Below, one piece after another: positions 1-7,215 of a stretch of 19,506 bases of DNA. Made by a program: the position numbers and the translations under genes. This DNA is from an uncultured Mycoplasmatota bacterium (GTDB lineage Bacteria; Bacillota_I; Bacilli_A; RF39; UBA660): positions 1 to 19,506 of the forward strand of contig URHJ01000024.1 in the NCBI GenBank assembly GCA_900547465.1. The letters run 5' to 3'. The notes beneath the pieces were generated by a model. The model ran no database searches, was not told where the DNA came from, and saw only the letters and a program-made list of their open reading frames with translations. The stretch's first letter is position 1, and each line of letters begins with the position of its first letter.

Positions 1-415
1 CTCTATGACATGGAATAATAATACATATTGGATTAGCGCCTACAGCTCCACCTACCGCTTGAGCAGACATTTTCTTTATTCCTTTTTCTTTTGCTACTTC
101 ACGTGCTATATCACCATAACTTACTACTTTTCCATATGGTATTTGATTCATTTTTGAAATTATGTTTTTCCTAAAATCAGTTGTATTATCTATCTTATAT
201 TTTGGTGTAAAATTAGGTTCATTACCACTAAAATAGATATCTAACCACTTTTTAGTATCATCAAGGATAGAAAGAGATTTATTTATTCCTTCTTCTTTAT
301 GTTTTAATTCATCTTTTGAACCTTTAAACCATAACCCTGTTAAATATTCACCATCACTAGTCATTATCATATCACTAAAATTTGATGGGGTTTTATATGT
401 GTCTTTATATATCAT
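1..415 (-). CDS. ogt: Methylated-DNA--protein-cysteine methyltransferase (3' end outside window)
   Basis: This suicide repair enzyme would move the alkyl group from O6-alkylguanine to its own cysteine. I translated it from the minus strand; 138 codons are visible and the frame runs off the window edge. The active-site motif PCHR is the last thing seen, preceded by residues IPYGKVVSYGDIA, typical of the helix-turn-helix DNA-binding part of the family, and by VGGAVGANP. The ATG at 415 has a GGAG ribosome binding site about 8 bases upstream, lying inside the end of the HD-domain gene, whose stop is only 4 bases away, so the two are cotranscribed and probably translationally coupled. The C-terminal residues after PCHR are not in the window. 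The N-terminal part is less conserved, as usual for the family. Identification is strong; the choice of ogt rather than adaB as name is by convention. Confidence 0.9.
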   Translation of the reverse strand, partial: MIYKDTYKTPSNFSDMIMTSDGEYLTGLWFKGSKDELKHKEEGINKSLSILDDTKKWLDIYFSGNEPNFTPKYKIDNTTDFRKNIISKMNQIPYGKVVSYGDIAREVAKEKGIKKMSAQAVGGAVGANPICIIIPCHR

Positions 416-419
416 ATAA

Positions 420-1193
420 TTACTCCGTGTTTATTTTTCTATCTATAAATTCATTAGTAAATTTATTAATACTTTTGGCTTGACAGTATATGTTATTATT
501 AAAATTATTTTTTATAGTTTCTAAATATTTATTGTAGTACTCTTTTTCTTTTATTATTTTATAACTTTCTGTGAAATAAAAATCATAGATATAATTATAG
601 AAAGCTATTATTTGATCAGCATTATTATAAATGTCTTTATAGTTGATTAATTTTTCTTCCATAAATTCATCAATTAATTTTTGACTTATCTTCTCTATAT
701 TAAAGTCTTTATACCAATAAATTGCGTCTTTATCTTCTATATTTAATAAATATAAAACGTCTAGTTTGTCTGCATCTCTTATTATCTTACAATATAATTC
801 TTCTTTTTTATCTAAATCTTGTTCTAGTTTTAGTTTATTATGGTTGTATACTGCTTTTTTTATTATAGAATCATACTTATCTATATCTGTAAATTTTCTT
901 ATTAAGCCATCTTCAAATAACACTTTATTACTATATGCTGCGTGATCCATATTAGTATCTTTATCACTAAATGTATCATAAAGTCTAACTTGTTCGAATC
1001 TTCCAATATCATGACAAATTCCAATTAAATAACTTAACTCTATTTCTTCTTTTGTAAGATTTAGGCTTATGGCTATTTTCTTAGCATTATCGGCAACTCT
1101 TAAAATATGATTTTTCTTTAAGTTAACTCTAATACTTTCTTCATAATTACTAGTATATTTTAAAAATTCTTCTCTTATCTTCTGTTCATTCAT
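420..1193 (-). CDS. HD-domain phosphohydrolase
   Basis: A 257-residue soluble protein with the metal-binding pattern of the HD superfamily: His29 in an NHILRVA segment, His61-Asp62 in CHDIGRFEQ, a His near 84 (DHAAYS), His118 (NHNK) and Asp140 in RDADKLD. HD proteins hydrolyse phosphate esters of nucleotides or similar molecules; the substrate here cannot be read from the sequence. No membrane segment, sensor or nucleotidyltransferase domain is visible, so it is a stand-alone HD enzyme. It begins 9 bases after the signal peptidase gene ends and is followed 4 bases later by the ogt start, making a three-gene operon. The C-terminal third is lysine and asparagine rich and carries no motif I recognise. 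The family call is secure, the reaction is not. Confidence 0.88.
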   Translation of the reverse strand: MNEQKIREEFLKYTSNYEESIRVNLKKNHILRVADNAKKIAISLNLTKEEIELSYLIGICHDIGRFEQVRLYDTFSDKDTNMDHAAYSNKVLFEDGLIRKFTDIDKYDSIIKKAVYNHNKLKLEQDLDKKEELYCKIIRDADKLDVLYLLNIEDKDAIYWYKDFNIEKISQKLIDEFMEEKLINYKDIYNNADQIIAFYNYIYDFYFTESYKIIKEKEYYNKYLETIKNNFNNNIYCQAKSINKFTNEFIDRKINTE

Positions 1194-1202
1194 ACTTATT
1201 AC

Positions 1203-1724
1203 CTATTTCTTTATCCCTAATCTATTTGGTGGAAAGATTGTTAATGAAGTTTTTCCTAAAATCTCTTTTTTAGGAATTAAACCTATGACTCTACTATCTA
1301 GCGAATTAGGTCTATTGTCACCCATTACTAAATACATGTCTTTTGGTATTTTTTTTACTCCTAATTCTTCAACAGAAAAATCTTCAGTTTTTTTATGATT
1401 GAAATTTTCTTCAACTCTTTTACCATTTACATATAAGATATTATGTTCGTAGTCTATAGATTCACCAGGTAGTCCTATAACCCTTTTTATTATTTTTTCC
1501 GTACCTATATCTACCACTACTATATCAAATCTTTTAATTTTACTATAATGGTATTTAGTTTTATCTAAAATCATTATATCTTTATCTTTTAATGTATCGT
1601 CCATAGATGCACCATTCACACGAATTGGTGTTATTATAAAACTTTTTAATAAAATAACAAAAATCACTATTATTATATAAGGCGACATTTCTTTTAAAAA
1701 TTTTATTATTCTCTCTTTATTCAT
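1203..1724 (-). CDS. lepB: Type I signal peptidase
   Basis: Membrane-bound serine protease that would remove signal peptides from exported proteins at the outer face of the cytoplasmic membrane. The 173-residue protein has one N-terminal membrane segment (about residues 13-33), the nucleophile Ser40 in the box reading SMDDTL, the general base Lys80 in KRVIG, and the conserved MGDNRPNSLDSR box near 134-145. Size and single anchor fit the Gram-positive SipS-type group. The catalytic box normally reads SMxPTL; here an Asp replaces the Pro, a small departure that leaves the catalytic dyad intact. The ATG is preceded by AAAGGAG and a consensus-like promoter. Placement directly after rplS matches the rplS-lepB order common in Bacillota. 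It may process the exported cysteine-rich proteins further along the window, but nothing shows this directly. Confidence 0.93.
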   Translation of the reverse strand: MNKERIIKFLKEMSPYIIIVIFVILLKSFIITPIRVNGASMDDTLKDKDIMILDKTKYHYSKIKRFDIVVVDIGTEKIIKRVIGLPGESIDYEHNILYVNGKRVEENFNHKKTEDFSVEELGVKKIPKDMYLVMGDNRPNSLDSRVIGLIPKKEILGKTSLTIFPPNRLGIKK

Positions 1725-1743
1725 TTCAATTCTCCTTTATTTT

Positions 1744-1772
1744 ATTATAAACAATCTTATAGCCAAATTCAA
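1744..1772 (-). promoter_or_regulatory. Promoter of lepB-HD-ogt operon
   Basis: Minus-strand -35 TTGAAT (1767-1772) and -10 TATAAT (1744-1749) are separated by exactly 17 bases. The predicted start of transcription falls about 12-15 bases before the AAAGGAG site of lepB. It lies just after the rplS terminator, so lepB has its own promoter although it sits directly behind rplS. Confidence 0.75.
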
Positions 1773-1781
1773 TGAATCTAT

Positions 1782-1810
1782 AAAAAAAGTAAGCTATTTT
1801 TTGCTTACTT
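1782..1810 (-). terminator. Rho-independent terminator of rplS
   Basis: On the minus strand an 8-bp stem AAGTAAGC/GCTTACTT with an 8-base loop is followed by a run of T. The rplS stop codon TAA (1805-1807) lies inside the first arm of the stem. Confidence 0.85.
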
Positions 1811-2170
1811 TTCTTCATTTTTAGAAACTTTTTGTCCTCTTTCTTTGATCTTGTATTGACCTACACGATTCTTTAAGAAAGTTAATTTAGCACGTCTTAC
1901 TTTTCCTTTACGTACAACTGTAATCTTATCAATTTTTGGTGAATTTACTGGGAATATTCTTTCAACTCCTACGCCACTTGAAATCTTACGTACAGTAAAT
2001 GTTTCAGATACACTACCATTTCTTTTAGCAACTACTATTCCTTCGAATGCTTGGATACGTTCTCTTTTTCCTTCGATAATCTTATAATCTACTCTTACAG
2101 TATCACCAACACGAAATTCAGGAATATCTTTTCTAATTTGCTTTTCATTGATCTTATCAATAATATTCAT
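1805..2170 (-). CDS. rplS: 50S ribosomal protein L19
   Basis: Ribosomal protein of the large subunit, located at the 30S-50S interface. The 121-residue product shows the expected L19 sequence: FRVGDTVRV near the start, the central IQAFEGIVVAKRN, the RKISSGVGVERIFP block, and a basic KVRRAKLTFL C-terminal part; length is normal. I chose the ATG at 2170 over an in-frame ATG 12 codons upstream, because AAGGAAGGAG lies 7 bases before it and the family starts here; the upstream codons belong to the leader. In many Bacillota rplS directly follows rimM-trmD; in this window it is about 9 kb away from trmD with its own promoter and terminator, and several accessory genes lie between. Confidence 0.97.
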   Translation of the reverse strand: MNIIDKINEKQIRKDIPEFRVGDTVRVDYKIIEGKRERIQAFEGIVVAKRNGSVSETFTVRKISSGVGVERIFPVNSPKIDKITVVRKGKVRRAKLTFLKNRVGQYKIKERGQKVSKNEEK

Positions 2171-2232
2171 AAGTATTCTCCTTCCTTGTTTCAACTCACT
2201 GATCATAAAACTTGTTCATCGGATCACTGACG
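2171..2232 (-). promoter_or_regulatory. rplS 5' leader, possible L19 autoregulatory leader
   Basis: The predicted transcript has a leader of about 60 bases before the rplS start. It contains two near-identical GTCAGTGATC / GATCAGTGAG segments that can pair over TGATC/GATCA and end in the strong AAGGAAGGAG site. Ribosomal protein L19 leaders are known in low-GC Gram-positive bacteria, but I cannot confirm that this one matches that family. Confidence 0.4.
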
Positions 2233-2238
2233 AATTAA

Positions 2239-2267
2239 ATTATATCATATTTTTTATTGTTGTGCAA
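2239..2267 (-). promoter_or_regulatory. Strong promoter of rplS
   Basis: Minus-strand -35 TTGCAC (2262-2267), 17-base spacer and -10 TATAAT (2239-2244) with an upstream TG (extended -10). This is a near-consensus vegetative promoter, as expected for a ribosomal protein gene. Confidence 0.85.
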
Positions 2268-2310
2268 CATTTTTTGTGTTTCTATACTTTTAGATGCGTT
2301 ACCATATAGC

Positions 2311-5139
2311 TTATTTTTTTATTTTTCTAGGAGTATTTAATGAATGTAACATTCCTTGGTTAATTTCATTTTTTGTTGGAAGAGATGAAGAATCATAATT
2401 ATTTAAGTAACTCTTAACTCTATTTAATATTTCTATTTGTTTTTGTTTTGTATTTGAACTAGTTATCTGTTCACTTTGTGCCTTCTTATCTTTATTATCT
2501 GTAGGGTACCATTTGTGTCCTATTTGTTCTAATTTTTCGATTTGTTCTTCTGTAATCTTAGATTTAGATTTTCCTTGATATGCTTGACGATGAGTGGATA
2601 TCCAAGTTCCTAAAGCTATCCCTTTTTCATCATAATCTATCCCATTTGTTGTTCTAAATGTTTGTGGAATTTCCAAATTTCCATAATGCTCATAATATAG
2701 CTTAGCTAGATTATATTTTTTATTCCAAACTTCACTTCTGATTTCAAATATCATTCCTATTTGTTCTAACTTTTTAGTCTGTTCTTCTGTAATCTTATAT
2801 CCAGACTGTCCTTGATATGCCTGACGTTGAGTAGATATCCAATTTCCTAAAGCTATCCCTTTTTCATCATAATCTATTCCGTTTGTTGTTCTAAATGTTT
2901 GTGGAATTTCCAAATTTCCATAATGTTCATAATATATCTTAGCTAAATTGTATTTTTTATTCCAAACTTCACTTCTGATTTCAAATCTCATTCCTATTTG
3001 TTCTAACTTTTTAGTCTGTTCTTCTGTAATCTTATATCCAGACTGTCCTTGATATGCCTGACGTTGAGTAGATATCCAATTTCCTAAAGCTATCCCTTTT
3101 TCATCATAATCTATTCCGTTTGTTGTTTTAAATTTCACTGGAACTTCTAAATTTCCATAATGTTCATAATATATCTTAGCCAAATTGTATTTTTTATTCC
3201 AAACTCCACGTCTATCATAAGTTTCAAATCTCATTCCTATTTGTTCTAACTTTTTGATTTGTTCTTCTGTAATTTTGTTAGTTCCTTTTCCTTGATATGC
3301 TTGGCGTTGGGTGTCTGTCCATTTTCCTAAAGCTATTCCATTTTCATCATATTCTATTCCGTTTGTTGTTTTAAATTTCACTGGAACTTCTAAATTTCCA
3401 TAATGTTCATAATATATCTTAGCCAAATTGTATTTTTTATTCCAAACTCCACGTCTATCATAAGTTTCAAATCTCATTCCTATTTGTTCTAACTTTTTGA
3501 TTTGTTCTTCTGTAATTTGGTTAGTCCCTTTTCCTTGATATGCTTGACGTTGAGTACCTATCCATCTTCCTAAGGCTATCCCATTTTCATCATATTCTAT
3601 CCCATTTGTTGTTCTAAATTTTACTGAAATTTCTAAATTTCCATAGTGTTTGTAATATACCTTAGCTAGTTCATACTTATTATCCCAAGTCATGCTTAAT
3701 CTATCATTCATGTATTTTAATGTACTAAATAAATCTTCATTTATCATGTCTATATCAAATGAAGTATCATTTAGATGAATGATTCTTTTTTTCTTTTTTG
3801 TATTTCCTTTGCTTTGAATATCTTTTACTCTATCTTTCAAATTGTTTTCTAATTGTTTTATATAACCTATATTATTTGCTAAATCTATGATAGTAGGAGC
3901 GAGTAATTTTTCAATCATTTCTTCTTTAGAATATATGTCTTTTATTTTTATTTCTTTGTTATTACATAATTCAACTAGATCTTCTTTAGAGTTTAAATAC
4001 AATCTATCATATTCTTTTTTGTTTCGCCCTTTTATTGCCAAACCTCTTCCTAATTGTTCAAAATAAACTATATCTGATTGTGTTTGCCTTCCCATAATTA
4101 CACCATCAATTCCTGGAGCATGAACACCTTCATTATATTGATTTATAGCAAACATTATTCTAAGTTTCTTATTAGTTTTATTTCCCTCTAAATCTTCATC
4201 ATTATAAAAGGCAAATCTATTTTTCTTACCCAAATCACCCATCTTGCTTGTGGATACATAAAATTCATAATCTTCATTTTTTAATCCCATTTCTTTTATC
4301 CATAGCTGTGTTTCCTGTATTATTGTTTCTATATCATTTTTTCCATCTTCTGTATTTGGAGGACAAAAATATATGTATTTTCCATCTAGTTTTATATTTT
4401 TCTTAAAAATATCTTTAACGGTTGGTGCTTCATGTAATCTCCTTTTTATATCTTTTAACATAGGTACTAATTCTTTATAATCTTTAGAATTATGATCTAA
4501 TTTTGATAATCTTTCCTCTAAATAATCAGCTGTTTTATCCAAATAAACGTAACCACTCTTGTAGATAGGCTTGGGTAAAACTCCATCTATAATTGCATCA
4601 CATAAATCATATCTACTTACAACAGAATTAGAAAATAACTCATTATTATCAGGATTAACCATATCTCTTTCATATAAGGTTCCTCTGTCTCTTACTGTAT
4701 AAGCAGACATTCCTAAAATTTTGGTATTTTCATGACTTTCGACAATGGTTTTTATTCTTTGTCCCCAAACTGGTGCTCCTATATGATGAAATTCATCCAC
4801 TATTAACATATCCATATCCAATGTAGTAAGTTCTTCCTCTGACATATTTATTAAGCTTTGATATGTTTTAAATTCTAAATTCGGAAAATCTTTTTCTAAG
4901 TTTAAATTATCATTTTCATTTATTATTTCTTTTAAATGTTCAATAATTGAGTTTGATGGTACTATATATACTATTTTTTTATCCTTATTATCATAGGCTA
5001 GTTGTAAAGCATTAAAGCTTTTTCCTGTTCCTGTTGCATGAATAATCGATACTATATCTTTATCTGAAAATCCTTTTTTGATTTTTTCATAACTTTCAAC
5101 GTTATGATCATATAATCCAACTTTCGTATACTTATTCAT
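2311..5139 (-). CDS. DEAD/DEAH-type helicase with five helicase-associated repeats
   Basis: Superfamily 2 nucleic-acid-dependent ATPase of 942 residues. Counting from the ATG at 5139: Walker A ATGTGKS near 35-41, Walker B DEFH at 115-118, motif III SAY near 145, a motif V-like NEGVHAPGIDGV at 336-347 and arginine-finger motif QLGRGLA at 362-368. From about residue 485 onward come five tandem repeats of 79-81 residues (W-K-YNLAKIYYEHYGNLE ... GIALG-WISTQRQAYQ ... ITEEQ-KKLEQIG), which match the helicase-associated (HA) domain thought to bind nucleic acid. I chose the start at 5139 over the ATG at 5148 because AGAGG sits 9 bases before it. It overlaps the upstream small gene by 8 bases. HA helicases occur in plasmids, islands and chromosomes; the actual role, replication, repair or defence, cannot be told. 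No terminator was seen after it. Confidence 0.9.
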   Translation of the reverse strand: MNKYTKVGLYDHNVESYEKIKKGFSDKDIVSIIHATGTGKSFNALQLAYDNKDKKIVYIVPSNSIIEHLKEIINENDNLNLEKDFPNLEFKTYQSLINMSEEELTTLDMDMLIVDEFHHIGAPVWGQRIKTIVESHENTKILGMSAYTVRDRGTLYERDMVNPDNNELFSNSVVSRYDLCDAIIDGVLPKPIYKSGYVYLDKTADYLEERLSKLDHNSKDYKELVPMLKDIKRRLHEAPTVKDIFKKNIKLDGKYIYFCPPNTEDGKNDIETIIQETQLWIKEMGLKNEDYEFYVSTSKMGDLGKKNRFAFYNDEDLEGNKTNKKLRIMFAINQYNEGVHAPGIDGVIMGRQTQSDIVYFEQLGRGLAIKGRNKKEYDRLYLNSKEDLVELCNNKEIKIKDIYSKEEMIEKLLAPTIIDLANNIGYIKQLENNLKDRVKDIQSKGNTKKKKRIIHLNDTSFDIDMINEDLFSTLKYMNDRLSMTWDNKYELAKVYYKHYGNLEISVKFRTTNGIEYDENGIALGRWIGTQRQAYQGKGTNQITEEQIKKLEQIGMRFETYDRRGVWNKKYNLAKIYYEHYGNLEVPVKFKTTNGIEYDENGIALGKWTDTQRQAYQGKGTNKITEEQIKKLEQIGMRFETYDRRGVWNKKYNLAKIYYEHYGNLEVPVKFKTTNGIDYDEKGIALGNWISTQRQAYQGQSGYKITEEQTKKLEQIGMRFEIRSEVWNKKYNLAKIYYEHYGNLEIPQTFRTTNGIDYDEKGIALGNWISTQRQAYQGQSGYKITEEQTKKLEQIGMIFEIRSEVWNKKYNLAKLYYEHYGNLEIPQTFRTTNGIDYDEKGIALGTWISTHRQAYQGKSKSKITEEQIEKLEQIGHKWYPTDNKDKKAQSEQITSSNTKQKQIEILNRVKSYLNNYDSSSLPTKNEINQGMLHSLNTPRKIKK
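2497..3690 (-). repeat. In-gene tandem array of five HA-domain repeats
   Basis: Five units inside the helicase gene, with periods of 237, 237, 243 and 243 bases (measured from the recurring CCATAATG/CCATAGTG landmark at 2681, 2918, 3155, 3398 and 3641). The units are very similar in DNA as well as protein: 2751-2893 and 2988-3130 look almost identical. Every period is a multiple of three, so unit gain or loss keeps the frame. Confidence 0.9.
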
Positions 5140-5377
5140 AATTATCATCCTCTAATTTTTTGATGTCAATAAATTCTCTATTAGATATGAATTGTTTTGT
5201 TATGGCAACTTGATCTCCTTTTAATATTTTTGCATTATTTTCATCTTGTTCCTCTTCTATATTTAATATTCCTGAACTTGTTTTTATTTTAAAGCCTATT
5301 TTATTACTATAGATTATATCTTGATTTTGTTCTGTAGGAATATAAACCTCTTCTATTATTCCTTTTATTTTTTTCAT
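5132..5377 (-). CDS. Small acidic protein cotranscribed with the helicase
   Basis: An 81-residue protein of unknown function. It begins with an excellent AGGAGG site 4 bases before the ATG and ends overlapping the helicase start by 8 bases (ATGAATAA), which points to translational coupling. The sequence alternates short hydrophobic strands with charged turns (KIKGIIEEVYI, KIGFKIKTSSGILNIEEE, LKGDQVAITKQFI), as in small beta-barrel or OB-like folds; that is only an impression from the pattern. No cysteines, membrane segment or known motif. An accessory or nucleic-acid-binding partner for the helicase is a reasonable inference from the coupling, no more. Confidence 0.7.
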   Translation of the reverse strand: MKKIKGIIEEVYIPTEQNQDIIYSNKIGFKIKTSSGILNIEEEQDENNAKILKGDQVAITKQFISNREFIDIKKLEDDNYE

Positions 5378-5430
5378 AAGGCCTCCTATTACTTATGTTT
5401 ACACAAAACAATTACATTTTTGTCATTAAA

Positions 5431-6795
5431 TTAACGGTTATGTTTCTTAACCTTTACTTGTTGTTTATTATTCTCATAATTTGTGATAAGTTCATTTATA
5501 TTTGTTTCTACATTACCACATAATAGACTCTTTACTGGAGTATAGTCGTGGATATATACTTGTTCTTCTTCACCTATTTGATTAACACTAATCCTATAAT
5601 CTGTTTCTTTGTAATTACAATCATAAGTCTTTAAGTCTAAATATATTTTTTGAAAATTAGTTGTTAAAATTTCATGATCATCTTCATCGTTATATTTTTC
5701 TGCTAAAAAGTATGTTTTGTTATTATTTTCATCCTTACTACAAACCAAATATAAGTTATTTATATCTAAATAATCTTCTTGACCATCAAAGTAACCATAT
5801 ATTATTGGATTTTGCATTTCTAATTTTTTTGATATTTTCTTTATAATCCTATTTTTAAATGTAATTTGTTTATTATAAGTACTATTACAGTTTAACGCAT
5901 AGTTCTTACATAGATAGTCAATAAATTGATATAATTTATTGCTTACTTTTGAACAATTGCCTTTAATATATGTATCTAGATAAATGTCAGTTATTTTTTC
6001 TATTTGTTCATCGTCTAAAGTTGTCATATCTCGTTTATTTATTTCAAGTATTTCATTTACATTGGTAAATTCCTTATTTTGATCTATTAGTAACTCTGCA
6101 AAAGCTTTGTAATTTTTATTAACAAAGATCTTAACTAAATCGGATGCAGAAACATTTAATATTTTTCTCATAATATTTAGATTTGATATTTCTGTTTTGT
6201 ATGATGTAGTTGGGTATCCAAATATATAACTATTTAGCCATTCTGTAAATGCTTCTGTTTGATATGATAAGTTTTTTTCATTACAATTATAATGTTTTAT
6301 TACTCTTTTGCCATCTATTTCTTGATCTAAGTTATTAAGAAGATGAAGTATTTCATGATTGAATACTACATTATTTTCACTTTCTAAAGTAATAAAATCC
6401 TTACGACAGTTAAATAAACCTGAAACATTTTCTTTTTCTATTCCTTGTCTGATTATTTTTAAATTCTTGCAGTTGTAGTTAAAGCATCTTAAATCAATAT
6501 AGGGTACTTTTTTTTCTAGTTCTTTTACGACATCAATAATTCTATCTTTATCGCTTTTGCTTAAATTTTTATTATTTTTAATTGTATTTTTGACATCAGA
6601 AAATTTTACTTGTTGACCTAAATATTTATCTATCTTTATATCATCATCAAGTAATATATAGTTGTCATCTATATTAAATTCTATTCCTAGTTTATTATCA
6701 CAATCTATTTTTCTTGTTCCTAGTAAGACAGCACTTCCGATAGTTACTCCTAAAATAAATGAATAGGCATTTCTTTTTAATTCTTTTTTTTCCAT
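5431..6795 (-). CDS. Membrane-anchored zinc metallopeptidase (HExxH)
   Basis: A 454-residue protein with a short basic N-terminus, one hydrophobic segment (about residues 11-26) that would act as an uncleaved anchor, and a large extracytoplasmic part. The zinc site is HEILH at 147-151 within VVFNHEILHLLNNL. A downstream YQTEAFTEWLNSYIFGYP segment supplies Glu181 as the probable third ligand, so the arrangement is gluzincin-like. Tyr and Ser/Thr after it (YPTTSY) resemble membrane-bound gluzincins of gut Bacillota. The C-terminal half (about 280-454) has no motif I recognise. An extended -10 promoter lies upstream, with no other gene in the transcript until the small coupled gene 53 bases downstream, which has its own strong ribosome binding site. 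Peptidase fold is well supported; substrate unknown. Confidence 0.8.
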   Translation of the reverse strand: MEKKELKRNAYSFILGVTIGSAVLLGTRKIDCDNKLGIEFNIDDNYILLDDDIKIDKYLGQQVKFSDVKNTIKNNKNLSKSDKDRIIDVVKELEKKVPYIDLRCFNYNCKNLKIIRQGIEKENVSGLFNCRKDFITLESENNVVFNHEILHLLNNLDQEIDGKRVIKHYNCNEKNLSYQTEAFTEWLNSYIFGYPTTSYKTEISNLNIMRKILNVSASDLVKIFVNKNYKAFAELLIDQNKEFTNVNEILEINKRDMTTLDDEQIEKITDIYLDTYIKGNCSKVSNKLYQFIDYLCKNYALNCNSTYNKQITFKNRIIKKISKKLEMQNPIIYGYFDGQEDYLDINNLYLVCSKDENNNKTYFLAEKYNDEDDHEILTTNFQKIYLDLKTYDCNYKETDYRISVNQIGEEEQVYIHDYTPVKSLLCGNVETNINELITNYENNKQQVKVKKHNR

Positions 6796-6827
6796 CTTAC
6801 AACCTACCTCTTTTTCTTAGCTCGTAT

Positions 6828-6836
6828 ATTATATCA
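6828..6836 (-). promoter_or_regulatory. Extended -10 promoter of the metallopeptidase gene
   Basis: Minus-strand TGATATAAT (an extended -10, TATAAT at 6828-6833) lies 33 bases before the start codon. No convincing -35 is present at the right distance, which fits an extended -10 promoter. It begins right after the terminator of the preceding gene. Confidence 0.6.
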
Positions 6837-6844
6837 TAATTAGA

Positions 6845-6878
6845 AACAAAAGAAAAGAAGATTAATTAAAATCTTCTT
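6845..6878 (-). terminator. Terminator after the thioredoxin-fold gene
   Basis: Minus-strand stem AAGAAGATT/AATCTTCTT (6870-6878 with 6855-6863), 6-base loop, followed by TTCTTTTGTTT. The stop codon of the gene overlaps the first arm. Confidence 0.8.
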
Positions 6879-7125
6879 AGTATGAGAGTATGAGTTTTTT
6901 TATTTCTCTAGGAGTTAACACCTTCCCTTCACTTACTATTTTTTCATTTATTACTAGAGCTGGAAAATCATTTATTCCAAACTTTTTATCTTTTTCTTTT
7001 ATTTCGGTAACTTTTACCTCCTCTTCTATTTCTTCTGTAGCACGAAATAGCATCTTTTTTAACTTCATTCCATTACTACAATTTGTTCCTATTATCTTTA
7101 TCTCGATAATATCATCTCCTTTCAT
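6877..7125 (-). CDS. Thioredoxin-fold small protein with a single active-site cysteine
   Basis: An 82-residue protein resembling the small thioredoxin-like family sometimes called redox-active disulfide protein 2. Visible are the first strand IEIKIIGTNC, the active-site position C-S-N-G (Cys16, Gly19), and the cis-proline loop FPALVINEKIVSEG followed by LTPREIKKLI. The family usually has CxxC; here the second cysteine is a glycine, so a classical dithiol exchange is unlikely. The start is uncertain. The ATG at 7125 has no ribosome binding site before it. AAAGGAG lies just inside the frame, 5 bases before an in-frame ATT at 7110 that would give MIEIKIIG, the form expected for the family. The gene sits between the phosphoketolase and metallopeptidase genes with its own terminator. 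Confidence 0.75.
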   Translation of the reverse strand: MKGDDIIEIKIIGTNCSNGMKLKKMLFRATEEIEEEVKVTEIKEKDKKFGINDFPALVINEKIVSEGKVLTPREIKKLILSY

Positions 7126-7189
7126 GATATTATCATAACAAACTTTTGTGTAGAAATTATGAAGATTTTGTGGGAAAATATGTTATTTT

Positions 7190-7215
7190 AAAAAAATGGA
7201 AGATTATCTCTTCCA
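7190..7215 (-). terminator. Terminator of the phosphoketolase gene
   Basis: Minus-strand stem TGGAAGA/TCTTCCA (7209-7215 with 7197-7203) with a 5-base loop and a run of seven T. The TAA stop of the gene (7204-7206) is inside the loop. Confidence 0.85.

Noticed and set aside
2497..3690. Regular repeats that might be a CRISPR array
   Set aside because: The units are about 240 bases, in frame, fully coding and have no short repeat/unique spacer pattern.
5378..5430. Promoter for the small gene and helicase (ATGACA-17-TGTAAA)
   Set aside because: Both boxes are weak, and the gene could be transcribed from the metallopeptidase promoter, since no terminator was seen between them.
5661..5846. Plus-strand open frame inside the metallopeptidase gene
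   Set aside because: It lies antisense to a well-supported gene, has no ribosome binding site and shows a composition expected of a complementary frame. The same applies to the plus-strand frames at 6890, 7196, 7535, 10120, 11567, 13824, 16505 and 16987.
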